A stretch of DNA of 64,000 bases from Branchiostoma floridae (GCF_000003815.2 NC_049988.1:18671598-18735597); one strand, 5' to 3'. Numbered from the stretch's first letter, positions 1-12,325 are shown. The notes: generated by a model from the letters alone, not told the origin. Numbers and translations are program-made.

Positions 1-42
1 GTTAATCCTGTTGCATGCAGTACACTGGTAGAACTGATGCTG

Positions 43-608
43 AGGCCTAGGGAAAAAAGTTGGGTTTCTGTTTTCCGACCTACGAAAAACCTATCCTAGA
101 CTTTGGGGGGGGGGGGGTGCTGTGGAGTCACATAGTTTCTAATTATAATTTTCTGTTTCCCTACCTACCCAAGAAAAACATGCCAACCCTTTTTTGGGGG
201 TGGGCAGTTGAGTTAGATAGCTTCCAGTTAGAATTTATATTCAGCCTGCTTCCTGTTGAAGTAAAAATACTGCTGGTCCTATCTAATGAGGCATAAATGT
301 ATCTGTTATGCACAAAATTCAAGTTTGACATTGAAAGACAAGTATCCTCATGCATTCTAGTATTCTTTGTTCAACTGTATTTTAATATGGATGTTATGCT
401 TTATCCTATACCTCTATTTTGTACTTTGTGTAATTGTTGTTGCCATACATTGTATCACGTACAGTTGTCATGAAGTGAAGTTCTTCATATGTATCACTAG
501 AGTTTGGGCCAGGCTAAAAAATTGTAAGAAAAAAAAAGATAATCCCAACCTCCCGACCCTAATTTTTTCAGGACTGAAACAGGAAACACAACATTTTTTC
601 CTAGGCCT
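43..608. mobile_element. Family A MITE-like element, copy 1
   Basis: Both ends carry an imperfect inverted repeat of roughly 30 bp that begins AGGCCTAGG followed by an A run and a GTTTCCTGTTT-like block; the right end is its reverse complement. The interior matches a second copy at 11427-11830, including a shared segment around the words tttgacattgaaagacaag and agagtttgggccag. It has no coding capacity. A G-homopolymer sits at 104-117. The flanks on either side (1-42 and about 627-670) resemble each other, so the element probably interrupted a tandem array. Superfamily not assignable. Confidence 0.5.
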
Positions 609-798
609 AACATGAGCTTTGACAGGGTTAATCTCCTTGCATGCAGTACATGGATAGAATTGACACTGAGTTGAGTTAGGGCTGATCTAACTTTACTTGG
701 TATGCCGGGGATGTTATAGGGATGGAGAGGGCTTGTGGTTAAACATTGTAGGATTATGGATGGACTGAGTTGAATACTGAACAGCAACTATAATGCTA

Positions 799-982
799 GT
801 TCACCTTTATCCGCGGAGTAACCCTATTCCGTTGTTGTTAGAAACATAGTATTTAGGGATATCAAGTTGACGGGTGATAACAATATTATCAAAATTCCAC
901 AGTTTGAAACCACCGTCCATCGACTTGATATCTTTGAATACCTATTTTTCTTAAACAATGGATATAGGTTACCCCGCGGATA
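799..982. mobile_element. Family B palindromic MITE, copy 1
   Basis: The left arm reads gttcacctttatccgcgg, followed by gtaaccc and a tatccgttg-like block and then atttagggatatcaagt. The right arm is the inverted counterpart, with acttgatatc, acaatggatataggtt and accccgcggat. The outermost bases of the right arm are lost in this copy. There is no ORF. The same family recurs at 1125, 10231, 12326 and 23563, and as a fragment near 5146. Confidence 0.7.
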
Positions 983-1124
983 GACTTGACACTGGGCTGA
1001 TTTAGGGCTGATCTAACTTTACTTGGTATGCCGGGGATGTTATAGGGATGGAGAGGGCTTGTGGTTTAACATTGTAGGATTACGGATGGACTGAGCTGAA
1101 TGCTGAATAGCAACTTTAATGCTA

Positions 1125-1317
1125 GTTCACCTTTATCCGCGGAGTAACCCATATCCGTTGTTGTTAGAAACATAGTATTTAGGGATATCAAGTCGATGGG
1201 TGATAGTTTCTAATTAAGATATTATCGAAATTCCGCAGTTTGAAAACACCGTCTGTCGACTTGATATCTTTGAATACCCAGTTTTTAAAACAACGGATAT
1301 AGGTTACCCCGCAGATA
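1125..1317. mobile_element. Family B palindromic MITE, copy 2
   Basis: Same organisation as the copy at 799-982, carried in the next unit of the tandem array. The arms are atttagggatatcaagtcga and its inverted partner near 1257-1275. Non-coding. Confidence 0.7.
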
Positions 1318-1456
1318 GAATTGACACTGGGCTGATTTAGGGTGATATAACTTAATTTGGTATGCTGGGGATGCTGTAGGGATGGAGAGGGCTTGTGGTT
1401 AAACATTGTAGGATTAAGGATGGACTGAGTTGAATACTGAACAGCAACTATAACAA

Positions 1457-2449
1457 GACCCTTGTCCTTCTGAGATTTTTTTGCCAATTTAATCTGATTA
1501 GTAAAACATGACCTGTTCTGTGCTGCTGCTGCAGATTAACTTTAAATTTGGAATCCCCAATCAAAGCGGCTTGCTGCGGTATGCCACATTTAAGTGAGAA
1601 ATGCCTCACACCAATATAGATACTGGACCCGCATGCACATGAAAACTAAACGAAGGCATTATACATGTATTCTATGCGGATCCCATATATCTATACAGGC
1701 TCAGCAGGATAAGGGTTGAAATAAGGTTGTGCATCATGGCTATTCATGGATGGTCAGGGAAAAAAACTTCTTCCATAGAAATGAAGGATCACTGACTGCA
1801 CATGTATTGAATACTTAATGATGTGTGAGGGCAGCAAGATCATACATGTAAGCTAAGCTGGATGAAAGATTATAGGATTAGGTATGTACTGTTACAGCAT
1901 TGGATATCTAATGACAAAGATAGCTAAATTGTACACTTACATGAACGCATCACGACTGTTTAGTTTGATGGACACGCAATGTATTTTCAGCCAAGCATAT
2001 AACCAAGTGTGGCCATTCTCTTACCAATGAGTTTTTTTCACTCCGAGACGCTTATTTTTCATCTTGACCTTTTCTTGAGTTTTTAATTTAAAATGGCCTA
2101 CTTACATTCCTTTTGTTTGAGTACAGGAGCTAATGTAGTATTTTCCCACCTCTGTGAGCAAATGGAGTCACCCCCCTCTGCCAACTTATGACAATGACAG
2201 CATTACATTTTAAACTGTACTGACAGCCAGAGGAATATGTCCTTCTATAGCCTGACTTATTGAAACCTTCTTCTCAATAGCAAGTCAAAGATATTTCATT
2301 TAAGCAAAAATTTTAAAGACTAAACAAATAATCAGGCATTGAAAAAGTCAGGTACCAAAAAAAATAATCTTATGTTTGATGTATAGTAACATGCAGTCTG
2401 TAAAGCGCATTTTGTCCAAGAGTTTATCGCAGCAATGTACCTACTCAAT
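1457..2449. other. Non-coding stretch, nothing recognised
   Basis: A+T-rich sequence with no convincing exon, RNA gene or clean repeat on either strand. Around 2190-2240 there is a weak resemblance to the tandem array that follows. Confidence 0.5.
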
Positions 2450-3760
2450 TGAGATTTCCCCATCTCTGCGCGCAAATGGATCAAGTCACACACACCCTCT
2501 CTGCCATCTTATCAGAAGGATCTAGAAGTTACAAGAGTGATGAGTCGCTGCAGGAGAGCCTTTCCTAAAAGCTGGGATTAACAAGCGAAGCCTGTCGAGC
2601 CCACAGCTGTTAGCACGAGATAAGACGCCTTCAAATCTTAAACTGTACTGACAGCCGCAAGACACCAAACAGGCGTACTTCCTACAAAAGGGGGTTGCTA
2701 CTAGCCAAGATTCTATATCTTTTCCATACATCATTACTCAATCACTTTATGGTCAATATGTAACATTGCATCGTGTGTGGTCCGGTGGATTCTGACCCGT
2801 AACAAAGAGGTCGTAACTTTGAATCCTGGCTATGTTGCTTAGCCAACATGCTCTTTACTGAAAAGGGGCACAGTCCTTAGGATAGGACATTAAGCCCTGG
2901 AGTTTGTCCTAGAAGCTGGCATTTAGTAGCAAAGCTTACGGCTTCTGCAGCTGTTAGTATGAGATAAGACACTGTTTCATCTTAAGCTAAACTGACAGCC
3001 ACAGTATGTCATACATGTGTGTACATCCTAACAAAAAAGACTGTTACTCAAGTTCCCCAAGTCAAGATTCTAGATCTTTTACATACATCATTACTCAATC
3101 ACTTAAGGGTCAATCTATAACATGATTGTAGCTTGCATAATCCAATGGATACTGACCCCAAACAAAGAAGTCATACCTTTGAATCCTAACTGTGTCTCTC
3201 AGCTTACATGCACACTACTGGAAATTGGCCCAGTCCTTAGGAAAAAACATTAAGCCCTGGAGTTTGTCCTAGAGGCTGGCATTTAATAGCGAAGCCTTCA
3301 GTCCCTACAGGTGTTAGCACGAGATAATACACTGTTACATCTTAAACCGTACTGACAGCCTCAAGACATCAAAAAGGTGTACTTCCTAAAAAGGGGTGTG
3401 GCTGGAGGCTCTCAAGTAGACTTTTTATATACATCACTATTCACACATCACTTTAGGGTTGATATGTAAGATTGTTGCATGTGTAGCGTAGTCCAGTGGC
3501 TTGTGACCCTGGAAAAAGAAGTCCTAACTTTGAATCCTGGGTGTGTCACTCAGCCGACAGGCACACTACTGGAAATTGGCCCAGTCCTTAGGAAAAAACA
3601 TTAAGCCATGGGGTTTGTCCTAGAGGCTGGCATTCAATAGCGAAGCCTTCGGTCCCTACAGGTGTTAGCACCAGATAAGACACTGTTACATCTTAAGCTA
3701 AACTGACAGCCTCAGTATGTCATTCAGGTGTGTACATGTACTTCCTGACATTGAGTGCTG
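2450..3760. repeat. Diverged tandem array of about 350 bp tRNA-SINE-like units
   Basis: Four or so copies share the blocks cagtccttaggaaaaaacat, taagccctggagtttgtcct, gaggctggcattta.tagcgaagcc, gttagcacgagataagac and actgacagcc. Between copies lies a tRNA-like head with a box-B-like motif (ctttgaatcctgg at about 2818, 3178 and 3530) preceded by a box-A-like tagtccagtgg. I infer a tRNA-derived SINE that has become tandem. The minus-strand open frame inside one copy is incidental. Confidence 0.6.
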
Positions 3761-4374
3761 CTAAAGGGAAGGCAGCATTATGTAAAGCAGACTGCCTCTA
3801 TTAAGGTGAAGTATGAATATGGCTTATCGTGCAAAGCTCACACATTCAACCAAGCAAAACTTTTTGAAAGGTGTGTTTGGTTCTTAAGCATGCAGAGGTT
3901 AGAAATTTAACATTACCCCCAAAGGTGATATATTTAAACACGGTTATGTTTTTTTAAAGCAAAAGAAGAACCAAACCAAGAGTAAAGGACAAGCCTTTTC
4001 ACTTGATATACACTGTTACAAATGCTATTCGCTAACTTCCTAAGCCCTTTTGGCATTCTAAAACCCTGTTCCACTACATACCTCACAAAGCACAGTTATG
4101 ATGGTCATATGTTTGAAGGCTAACAAATCATTCATTTTTTTATAGTATCAGACAGATCAGTGTTTGTAACCAACAGAACATTCCTTTGCAAATGTCAGGA
4201 CTTACATAACTCAGTTTTCAGCACTAAGGACAGATGTAGAAAACTTTGAGTTAAGGAAAGAAAAGCAGACTCCATTGTTACAGTTATTGTAGTCATGTGT
4301 TTCTGACAGCAAATCAATCCAGTCCTTTCAGCAGCCTTATGTGAAACACCTGCATGTCCATGATAGATACTTAC
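3761..4374. other. Non-coding stretch
   Basis: No recognisable gene. On the minus strand a GTAAGT donor-like site (4200-4205) follows a good pyrimidine tract, but the frames in between close quickly. Confidence 0.4.
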
Positions 4375-4458
4375 TTCACCCAGCGGTACAGTCATTACAT
4401 AGATATGAGGTCTCAGGAAGCTCACACCAGTATTCAACTTCTCATCATCATTGTGCAT
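4375..4458 (-). CDS. Candidate internal exon of an unidentified minus-strand gene
   Basis: On the minus strand an 84-nt segment is bounded by CAG and by a consensus GTAAGT donor. Only one of its three frames is open, giving 28 residues that begin MHNDDEKLNTGVSF and end VMTVPLGE at phase 0. The balanced composition looks protein-like. The upstream pyrimidine tract is weak and no neighbouring exon could be joined, so this could be chance or a decayed exon. No family recognised. Confidence 0.22.
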
Positions 4459-4839
4459 CTGGAATTCACCGGTGAGGTACATTAGATATAGTTTTTCCAG
4501 TATGAAATTTTAACTCTTAAGACATTACTCATGTACAGTATGACCTGTTTACATGGCAGGCATAAGAACAGACCCTGACAGTCCAATATCTCTTTCTATC
4601 ATTGTCTTTCATGTAATGTTCAATCAACCCACTGTGCGCCTTCTTTCTGGCAACCGGTCCATCAGCCTCCCTGCATTGTCGTTACCATGAACCACATGCC
4701 CTGTGGTAAGCCACCGCTGCCTCACTACAGATGAAATGGCTGGGAGAGGGCCATATAGTTGCAGGATGAAGAAAAGGTATTCAACTTATTGTGTCATTTT
4801 TCTTCAACATGACAACATTAATCATGATTTTGTTTCCAT

Positions 4840-4935
4840 TTTGGTATGACTTGGCCAGGGATCAAACTCACAAAGTACCGAATGCAAGGCGAAAACTTTA
4901 CCCACTCGGCCATTGCACCGGTTCCCGTGTTCCCT
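4840..4935 (-). repeat. tRNA-derived SINE head, minus orientation
   Basis: Read on the minus strand it gives a box-A-like tggccgagtgggtaaag, a gccttgcattcggt middle and a box-B-like gtgagtttgatccc, then a ccaagtcataccaaa tail. This matches the tRNA-like units of the SINE at 13483-13870. The leucine/serine-tRNA look of box A is an inference. Confidence 0.6.
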
Positions 4936-7361
4936 TACATCATAAAAATTCACAGTCCAGAGTCCTTTTCCTATGCAGGTCCTGTCCCGGAGTAATGATT
5001 GAACGTCATCACATTGATTTCATGCCAGATGTAGCCCTTAATCTTTGATATCAGTGATATACACATAGATCTCCCTGCTGGGCAAGCCTCCAATAACAGC
5101 ATAGCATTTTCCTATCAAGCGACACAGCCTTCAGGTATTGCTAGTTCACCATTATCCGATGTGTTATCCTTTGGTAACAGATATGAAACTGGCAAAAGTG
5201 TAAACATGCCAATACTATTGATTAACTTATTGATTACAAACTTTTTCCCTAGTCCTGTTCATGATAGCTTGGGGGGGGGGGGGGAGTGACTCAATTCTTG
5301 CACATGGGAAAACAAGGCTACCATACTACATGTTGCACACTTCTCGTATAAAGCAATAAAAGACTTGTTGTTTGTGATAATATGTTTAGTCACATCTATA
5401 CTTTTTACAAATGTTTATGGTCTTGGATTTTGTAAATATAGGCATCTGAGCATTTTACCCTCTCACATTAGAGGACGTCAAGCACAAAACTTACTTGCTG
5501 TGGCCTTATTCAAACGCACGACTTCACAACTCCATTAAAAGTAAGTTCTGTGCCATTGTGCACTGCAGTTGATTAATGTCCTCTGTTCCTTCTCTATGAC
5601 TTCTGCAATCAGGGAAACCCTCGCCGAATCTTTCTGTCGTTCCGGCTTGCCAATACAAATGTCGCGGTGCATCTATCCACTAACCCCTCACAACAACGCA
5701 TGCATCACTCTCCTAACAGTAAGCCGTAATGGTTCCATCCAACTCCCTTGTGAAATAAAGACGACGGCGCAAGGCCATTTACGTCTGCAATGCACTATCA
5801 TTCACGGAGCTGTTGAGAATAAGTAGGAACATTTGGAAAGTTTTAACATCTTCAATCTACTGTTAGACAGCTTTTTTACTCTCAAGTCATTAATAACAAA
5901 CCAAAATAGAACAGAGGAGCTATCATTCATAGAGTTGTTGATGATAAATAAGTAAGAATCTTTGGCAAGTTCTAAACTAGGTCATTTGTGGTCACAGTCA
6001 TGCGGTCACAGTCTTCTACTGTGACCTCTCTGACTTTCATTTTGGCCCACAGGATACCGTAGAATGCATCATTTTTAACTTATAATTCTAAAAAAAACAT
6101 CGAAGGTGGATGACCCCCCTACAATTATAGTCACTTACTATGACTCACCAAGACATTTAAAATGAAATTCTAGCTAAAAGCCTGAATGATATTAAGTAAT
6201 GATTTTCACTCTCGTTAGTAATTATCTAAGAAATGAAGACGCTGTCAGTTGGAATATATCCAGATCAGACTCCAATATTCGATTGAAAAATCACTTTAAC
6301 AACATCTGTGTTAAGTGACTCATGAAATTACTCTTTCCTCCTGGCAAATGGCAATTTAGGTAGATTTGTCTTTACTCAGGGAGTAAAGATTGCCAATACT
6401 TTTCTACTCCTACAGAAAACTCCATTTTGGAAGGCTTATTAATAAGCTTGTATGTAAGTATACATGGCTACCCTGAAGATATGGGCAAAACAGTGACATT
6501 TCTGTTATTTCAGAAATGGAAAAATTAATTTACTTTGAGTAACCGTAGCACTTTTTGTCAGATGTAAAAATAAAATTATGTATTTATCATGCTGAGATAT
6601 CTATACTGGAAGTACCTATGGCAAATACAATGAATTTGAATGACAAGAATTACCTTCGAAACACAGCATTAAAATATTCATCAATTGATGATTACTGAGA
6701 TGTATTTTAGTTACTGGAAATATCTCTTGCAGTCAGTCTACATTCAGTAAAATGTTTCTCAATTACTTAAATCGTAAGAATGATCTCTTATGATTTTCAA
6801 ACAGAACTGTTTTCAGGACCCATCCCTCCATCCTGAGACAGAAATCTGCTTATTGTGATGAAAAAAAAAGTCAGTCAAGAAACCTTTTATCTAATAACAT
6901 GAAACTGATGAGAACGTATTTTGTCAAAGCTTGAATTGAAATATCTAACAACAAAAATCAATAATGGGCTCCAAAACAATGTGTAAGATGGAAAACTCTA
7001 CGGCTGGAGACAGTCCTATTTTTGAATTTGATTAAGAAAATATGAGAAGGACAAATTTACAGCAAAAACCCAAGCTATAAAAAAATGCTTTATAGCATAA
7101 CCCAAATTTCACCTTTCACAAGACGAAAGGTCACCAAACTTTACCACCATTTTGTGGCATGAAAAATTCATACAATTGCCGTCGGGAGGCATTAAAGTTG
7201 CCTTTCCAATTTCTGATATAGCAGCTCCTAATCGCAGATGTCTTAGTCGATCAGAGATACAATTTTGTCACGAGGACAGAGTGAACTCACTGCCCACTGG
7301 CCGTGAAATTACCGGGCCCGGCGGTGTTTTCACGCGGCCTAGGTAGGTGGTCCGGATGTGG
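4936..7361. other. Mostly non-coding, with two GC-richer islands
   Basis: A family B fragment lies near 5146, a G run at 5271-5284, and a CpG-richer block at 5600-5830. The CpG block is open on the + strand for 85 codons (5569-5826) but has no recognisable domain. Sequence after its stop is partly duplicated at 5919-5975. A second island (7180-7345) includes a GC-rich imperfect palindrome at 7299-7339. I see no secure gene. Confidence 0.4.
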
Positions 7362-7700
7362 ATGGAATAACTACGTGGAGGCTGGCATACCCTTTCCCTC
7401 CAGTTCAGTGTATTTAGCTGTTCAAAATGTATGTAATACTTAACAAATTAACTCTGATTTGACTTAATTGGTGGGTAGTTGAATATTTACATGAAGGTCT
7501 GCATCACTTTTTTCTGCAGTTAAGTGTAATCAGCTGTTTGAAATTTATGTAATTCTTAATGAATTAACTCAATTGATTTCACTTAATTCGTGGGTGGTTG
7601 AAAAACCTACGTGAAGGCCTGCATACCTTTCCTTTTTTTCTGCAGTTAAATAGCACTCTAATTCTAAACTATTTCCAGGATACGTCATTCTGCCCAGGGA
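7362..7700. repeat. Tandem repeat, about 118 bp, three copies
   Basis: Three diverged units share gtggaggctggcatacc-type starts (about 7376, 7490, 7610), a ctgcagttaagtgta block and taattcgtgggtggttgaa. Non-coding. Confidence 0.55.
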
Positions 7701-8390
7701 TGGAAATTTGCACGTTGGGATAGGAAAAATTTCACCCCATCAGTCTAAAAAATCTGAACTTGAAATTGTTGAAAATGTGTTTTCATCAGCATAACATGAC
7801 AAGATTTAAAAAGGAAAAAATCAACAAAATGGGCTCCTAAACAATGAGTGGACTGGAAAAACAATTAGAAGCTGGGGATAGCCCTGCTCTAATTTGACTT
7901 AATTTGAATCCTCACAATGCATTATGAGGATGTAAAATTTCTAGTGTTCTACTTTTTAAAAATTGTGTCAACAATATCAAGTTCTTAAAAACCATGTCTT
8001 GAACACCTGAATAAAGTGTGCATACATGTACCTTGAGGATTTACTGATGCTGCAATACTGTAGATCTCACTGTGTTCTTTTATTTGGCTGTCTTATTGTA
8101 CCACATGGAATTATGAAAACCTACATTATATGTTGCCTTGTTCTTTGGTCCCTCCATGCTTAGTGGCATATAAAACATGCATGTTATGGCCATAACTGGG
8201 GAGTCTATGATAAAGGCAAGCCTGTTAACATAACTGCCTATTAGAATAAATGGCAAGTGGGAGTGTTGGTGCATCCATAGCACACCCTCGGGACAGCGGT
8301 GTATTAAACACTGTGATGTATCATGTTGTAAACTGTAACAGCTCTTTTACTGACAGTCCCTCAGGCTGTTAATCTTGTACACTTATGATA
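7701..8390. other. Non-coding stretch
   Basis: A+T-rich with no recognisable gene. The short minus-strand frame at 8080-8283 shows no domain and no splice context. Confidence 0.4.
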
Positions 8391-8394
8391 ACCA

Positions 8395-9475
8395 CAATGT
8401 AGCTACATATCCTGTCCTTGGCACTGAACACAAACCACATGTACCTATCCTGTCCTTGGTGTTGAACACTATAATTAAAATTACCTACCATTTCCTGGTA
8501 TTGAACACTAACTAACCATAGTTACCTACCCTGCCCTTGGTACTGAACACTAACTAACCACTGGTACCTACCCTGTCTTTGGTACCAAAATCTCACCACC
8601 TCCCTAAAATCTCTTTACCCTGTCCTTGGTGCTGAACACTAACTACGGGTACTTATGCTGTCCTTGGTACTAAACACTAAACACATGTACCTTCCCTGCC
8701 CTTGGTACTGAACACTAACTAACCACAGGTGCCTGCTCTGCCCTTGGTACCGGACATTAACTAATTTCAGGTTACCACCCCTGTCCTTGGTACTGAACAC
8801 TAACTAACCACATGTACCTACCCTGTCCTTGGTACTGAACACAACTAACCACAGGGACCTACCCTGTCCTTGGTACTGAACACTAACTAACCACAAGTAC
8901 GTACCCTGTCCTTGGCACTGAACACTAAGGATAGGTTCCTACCCTGTCCTTGGTACTGAGCTCTAACTAACCACAGGTACCTACCTTATCCTTGGTACTG
9001 AACTCTAACAAACCACAGGTACCTACCCTGTCCTTGGCCCTGAACATAAACTAACCACAGGTACCTTCCCTGTCCTTGGTACTGAACACTAAACACAGGT
9101 ACCAACACTGTCCTTGGTACTGAACACTAAACACAGGTACCTTCCCTGTCCTTGGTACTGAACACTAAACACAGGTACCTTCCCTGTCCTTGGTACTGAA
9201 CACTAAACACAGGTACGCACCCTGTCCTTGGTACTGAATACTAACTAACCACCGATACCTACCCTATCCTTGGTACTGAACTCTAATCAAAAGCTACATA
9301 ACCTGTCCTTGGTACTGAACACCAACTAACCATAGGCATCTACCCTGACCTTGGTACTGAACACTAACCATATGCATCTATCCTGTCTTTGTTACTGAAC
9401 ACTAATTAACCACAGATACCAACCCTGCCCTTGGTACTGAACAGTAACCAAAGGTGCCCACTGTTTTCCTGGTAC
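8395..9475. repeat. Minisatellite, about 40-45 bp unit, about 25 copies
   Basis: The unit alternates ccctgtccttggtactgaac, actaactaacca and caggtaccta. Copies differ by substitutions and by deletion of the actaacc part, giving shorter units (for example 9066-9220). Non-coding. Confidence 0.85.
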
Positions 9476-10230
9476 TCATATCATGAGCCCCTGCCCTGTT
9501 CAAAAAGGTTTCCCATTACACAAACCATAGCAAAACACATACTGATTTCCTGAAAAACAAAACCCAAGAAGAAAAAACCAAGAAGCAGTAACAAATTCAT
9601 GCAGTGCAGTTAATGGTGCATGTAATAACAGCTTTTTTAATGACCATCCATCAAGCATACACTAGAACCACAAAGGGTTCTTTCTACAAAATACAGCTCA
9701 TATAACATACATACAGGTTTCCTAAAAGACCCCAAAGCAGCTATAAAAATCACACATTTTCCTACTGCAAAATAAATGGTACATTTTAAGATCAAAACCA
9801 TGACATATTATGTTGTAAACCGACCGTTTTTTTTATTGTAGGTCCCTCAAGCTTTCTTTCTAAACAAAAGAGGATTAGGACAATATACATTATAGATTTG
9901 CTGTAAAACTCCCCAAGCAGTAATCAATAAGATAATTACACTTGCTCACAAATGATAGGACGAAGTTTAGGAATATTTCCCTTAGTAAGCAGTCATAAAT
10001 ATATGTTATAAAAGGAAGTTGGATGCACCACAAAGTTCTTCACACTCATATTCCATTACCTCAAATTTTACCACCCATCAATTTGCTTCATGTAGAATTT
10101 GAGCAATTCGATAACAAATTAACATCAACTCCCACAATTTTAGTGAGACATAATATTGACATTATAGCAAAAACATCATTTTAGAGGCCTCATGAAGATT
10201 GTCTTAAACACTTCAATATCTGAAGCGTAT
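9476..10230. other. Non-coding stretch
   Basis: A+T-rich, no exon or RNA gene recognised on either strand. Confidence 0.4.
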
Positions 10231-10447
10231 AACGCTGGTGCACCTTTATCCGAGGGTAACCTATATTCGTTGTTTGTAAGAAAAAACGTATTTAGGGATA
10301 TGAAGTCGACAGACGGTGGTTTCAAATCGGAACATTTTGAAAATATTGCAAATTTGAAACCACTGTCAGCAGACTTAATACTCCTAAATGTGCTGTTTTT
10401 AAAGACAATGGATAAAGGTCACACCGCGGAAAAGGTGAACTAGCGTT
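10231..10447. mobile_element. Family B palindromic MITE, copy 3 (best ends)
   Basis: Both termini are present: aacgctggtgcacctttatc at the left and ggtgaactagcgtt at the right, its inverse. This shows that the family B terminal repeat starts at the A(A/T)(C/T)GCTAGTTCACC motif. The interior holds inverted acggtggtttcaaa and tttgaaaccactgtc. The short ORFs across it are incidental. Confidence 0.75.
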
Positions 10448-10914
10448 ACACCTCAGGATTCTAATGCTGCATTGTGCATCTCTTTTAATCACTTTAAATT
10501 CCTGTACCTTTTTCTTGTGTAGTGTTATTACTGGCAACCAGTGGCATGCAATATACAATTGTAGTGGCTAATAATACCTTACAAAAAAAAAAGATTAGAA
10601 TTCTTACTACTAAAAGTAACATTGACCTGCATACTTTCTGGTACCTTCTAATTCCACATAGAAAGCTTGACATCAACTTAAAGCAGATTCACAGAAAACA
10701 ATCTTCTTCAAAGACTGAAACGAGCCCATCATTTGCAACATGGCTAAACACAACATTCAGCTCCAAGCAGATTTATGCAGTATAATGTTCTTCAAAGACT
10801 GAAATGAGTCCGTCATTTGCGACATGGCTGAATACCACATTCAGCTTCCTCTCTTCCTGCAAACCCTACCATTACTCTACCCTGTAATCACCCTTAAGTC
10901 CCTTTGCAAGAGGG

Positions 10915-11426
10915 ATAAGGCCTGGGGAAAATAATGCTGTGTTTGCTACAAAAATTTAGTAATCAATAAAGATACAAGAGATTCTGGCTAACTCACATTT
11001 GCTATTTTCTTCTTCGATAAATATGTGAACACATAATGTACTTAGGCCTGGGGAAAAATAATGCTGTGTTTCCAACAAAAATGTAGTAATCAATAAAGAT
11101 AAAAAAGAGTATGGCTAACTCACATTTGCTATTTTCTTCTTTGATAAATATGTGAACGTATTATGTACTTAGGCCTGGGGTAAAATAATGCTTTGTTTCC
11201 AACAAAAATGTAGTAATCAATAAAGATACAAGAGATTCTGGCTAACTAACATTTGCTATTTTCTTCTTTGATAAATATGTGAACGTATTATGTACTTTGG
11301 CCTGGGGAAAATAATGCTGTGTTTGCTACAAAATGTAGTAATCAATAAAGAAGATACAAGAGAGTCTGGCTAACTCACATTTGCTATTTCCTTCTTTGAT
11401 AAATATTGTGAACGAATTATGTTCTT
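10915..11426. repeat. Tandem array, about 126 bp unit, four copies
   Basis: Units start at about 10918, 11045, 11170 and 11300 with aggcctggggaaaataatgc. They continue with tagtaatcaataaagata, ctggctaactcacatttgct and gataaatatgtgaac. The unit start resembles the terminal repeat of family A, whose second copy follows directly. Related single units recur at 25515-25790. Confidence 0.75.
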
Positions 11427-11830
11427 AGGCCTAAGGAAAAAATTTTGTGTTTCCTGTTTCCCTACCTACCCTAGAAAAACTTGCCGACCCTAAACTTTTT
11501 TTTGGTGGGCAGAGGCACATAGTTTCCAGTTGGAATTTTAAATGATTTTTATTCAGCCTGCTCCATATTGAAGTAAAACAAGTTGCTTGTGCTATCTAAT
11601 GAAGGATAAATGTATCTATTAAATTAAGATTAAAGTTTGACATTGAAAGACAAGTATCCTCATGCATTCCAGTTTACTTTGTTCAACTGTATTGCAATAT
11701 GTATCACTAGAGTTTGGGCCAGCCTAAAAAATTACACATACTGTATAGAATAAAAATAGATAACTCCTACTTACTGACCCTTATTTTTTTCAGTACTGAA
11801 AAAGGAAACACAACATTTTTTCCAAGGCTT
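11427..11830. mobile_element. Family A MITE-like element, copy 2
   Basis: Starts aggcctaaggaaaaaa and ends with the decayed inverse of the same motif (aaacacaacattttttccaa). Its body matches the copy at 43-608, including agtttgacattgaaagacaa and gtatcctcatgcattc. It is shorter than copy 1 because the G-run/left inner part is missing. Non-coding. Confidence 0.6.
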
Positions 11831-12325
11831 TAAGACACTGTGCATGAGGGACTAGTGGTTGCAAAATGAAAGCAAAGGGCCTTAAGTGATGTATGGGTAG
11901 GCTGCCTGCACAATCAAGTGAGAAACTGTCGAAGATATTGATTATTCTTTGCAAATGAGCAGCGTTGGCTTCCAGGGTTTACAGGATTTGTGTCTGTTAA
12001 GTGACTGCTTTAGAGAAATAACCAGGCCATGAATATATCATTGTTCATTCGTTCGTTTAAACTTTGTAGATGGTGATGAAAAAAATAGATTGAAGAAAAA
12101 AAATACATCTTAAAATTGAACATTTTTTAAATTGAAGGCATGGAAAAAATTCAATTTTCTAAATTACAAATCATATCTGTTAAAGCTTTGAGGAAATTAA
12201 ATTGATAGAATGAACTGCAGATTTTCTTTATCATCTTACTCTAAAAGAAAGGTGCAAAGTTCCATGATTATTGACATAATGAAGAAAAAGCAAAAGAAAT
12301 GTTTTCAAACAAAGATATATCACAA
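11831..12325. other. Non-coding stretch
   Basis: A+T-rich with long A runs; nothing recognised. Confidence 0.4.

Larger units (their letters stand above)
655..1456. repeat. Tandem array of about 330 bp units carrying MITE B
   Basis: Two full units and one partial unit start with ttgacactg..ctgat near 655, 986 and 1320. They share the segments ggtatgccggggatgttata and gggatggagagggcttgtgg. The first two units each contain a family B palindromic element (799-982 and 1125-1317), so the MITE was copied as part of the tandem duplication. No coding sequence is recognised. Confidence 0.7.

Noticed and set aside
8395-9475. Regular direct repeats resembling a CRISPR array
   Set aside because: The repeats abut and diverge continuously with no unique spacers, and the genome is eukaryotic; this is a minisatellite.
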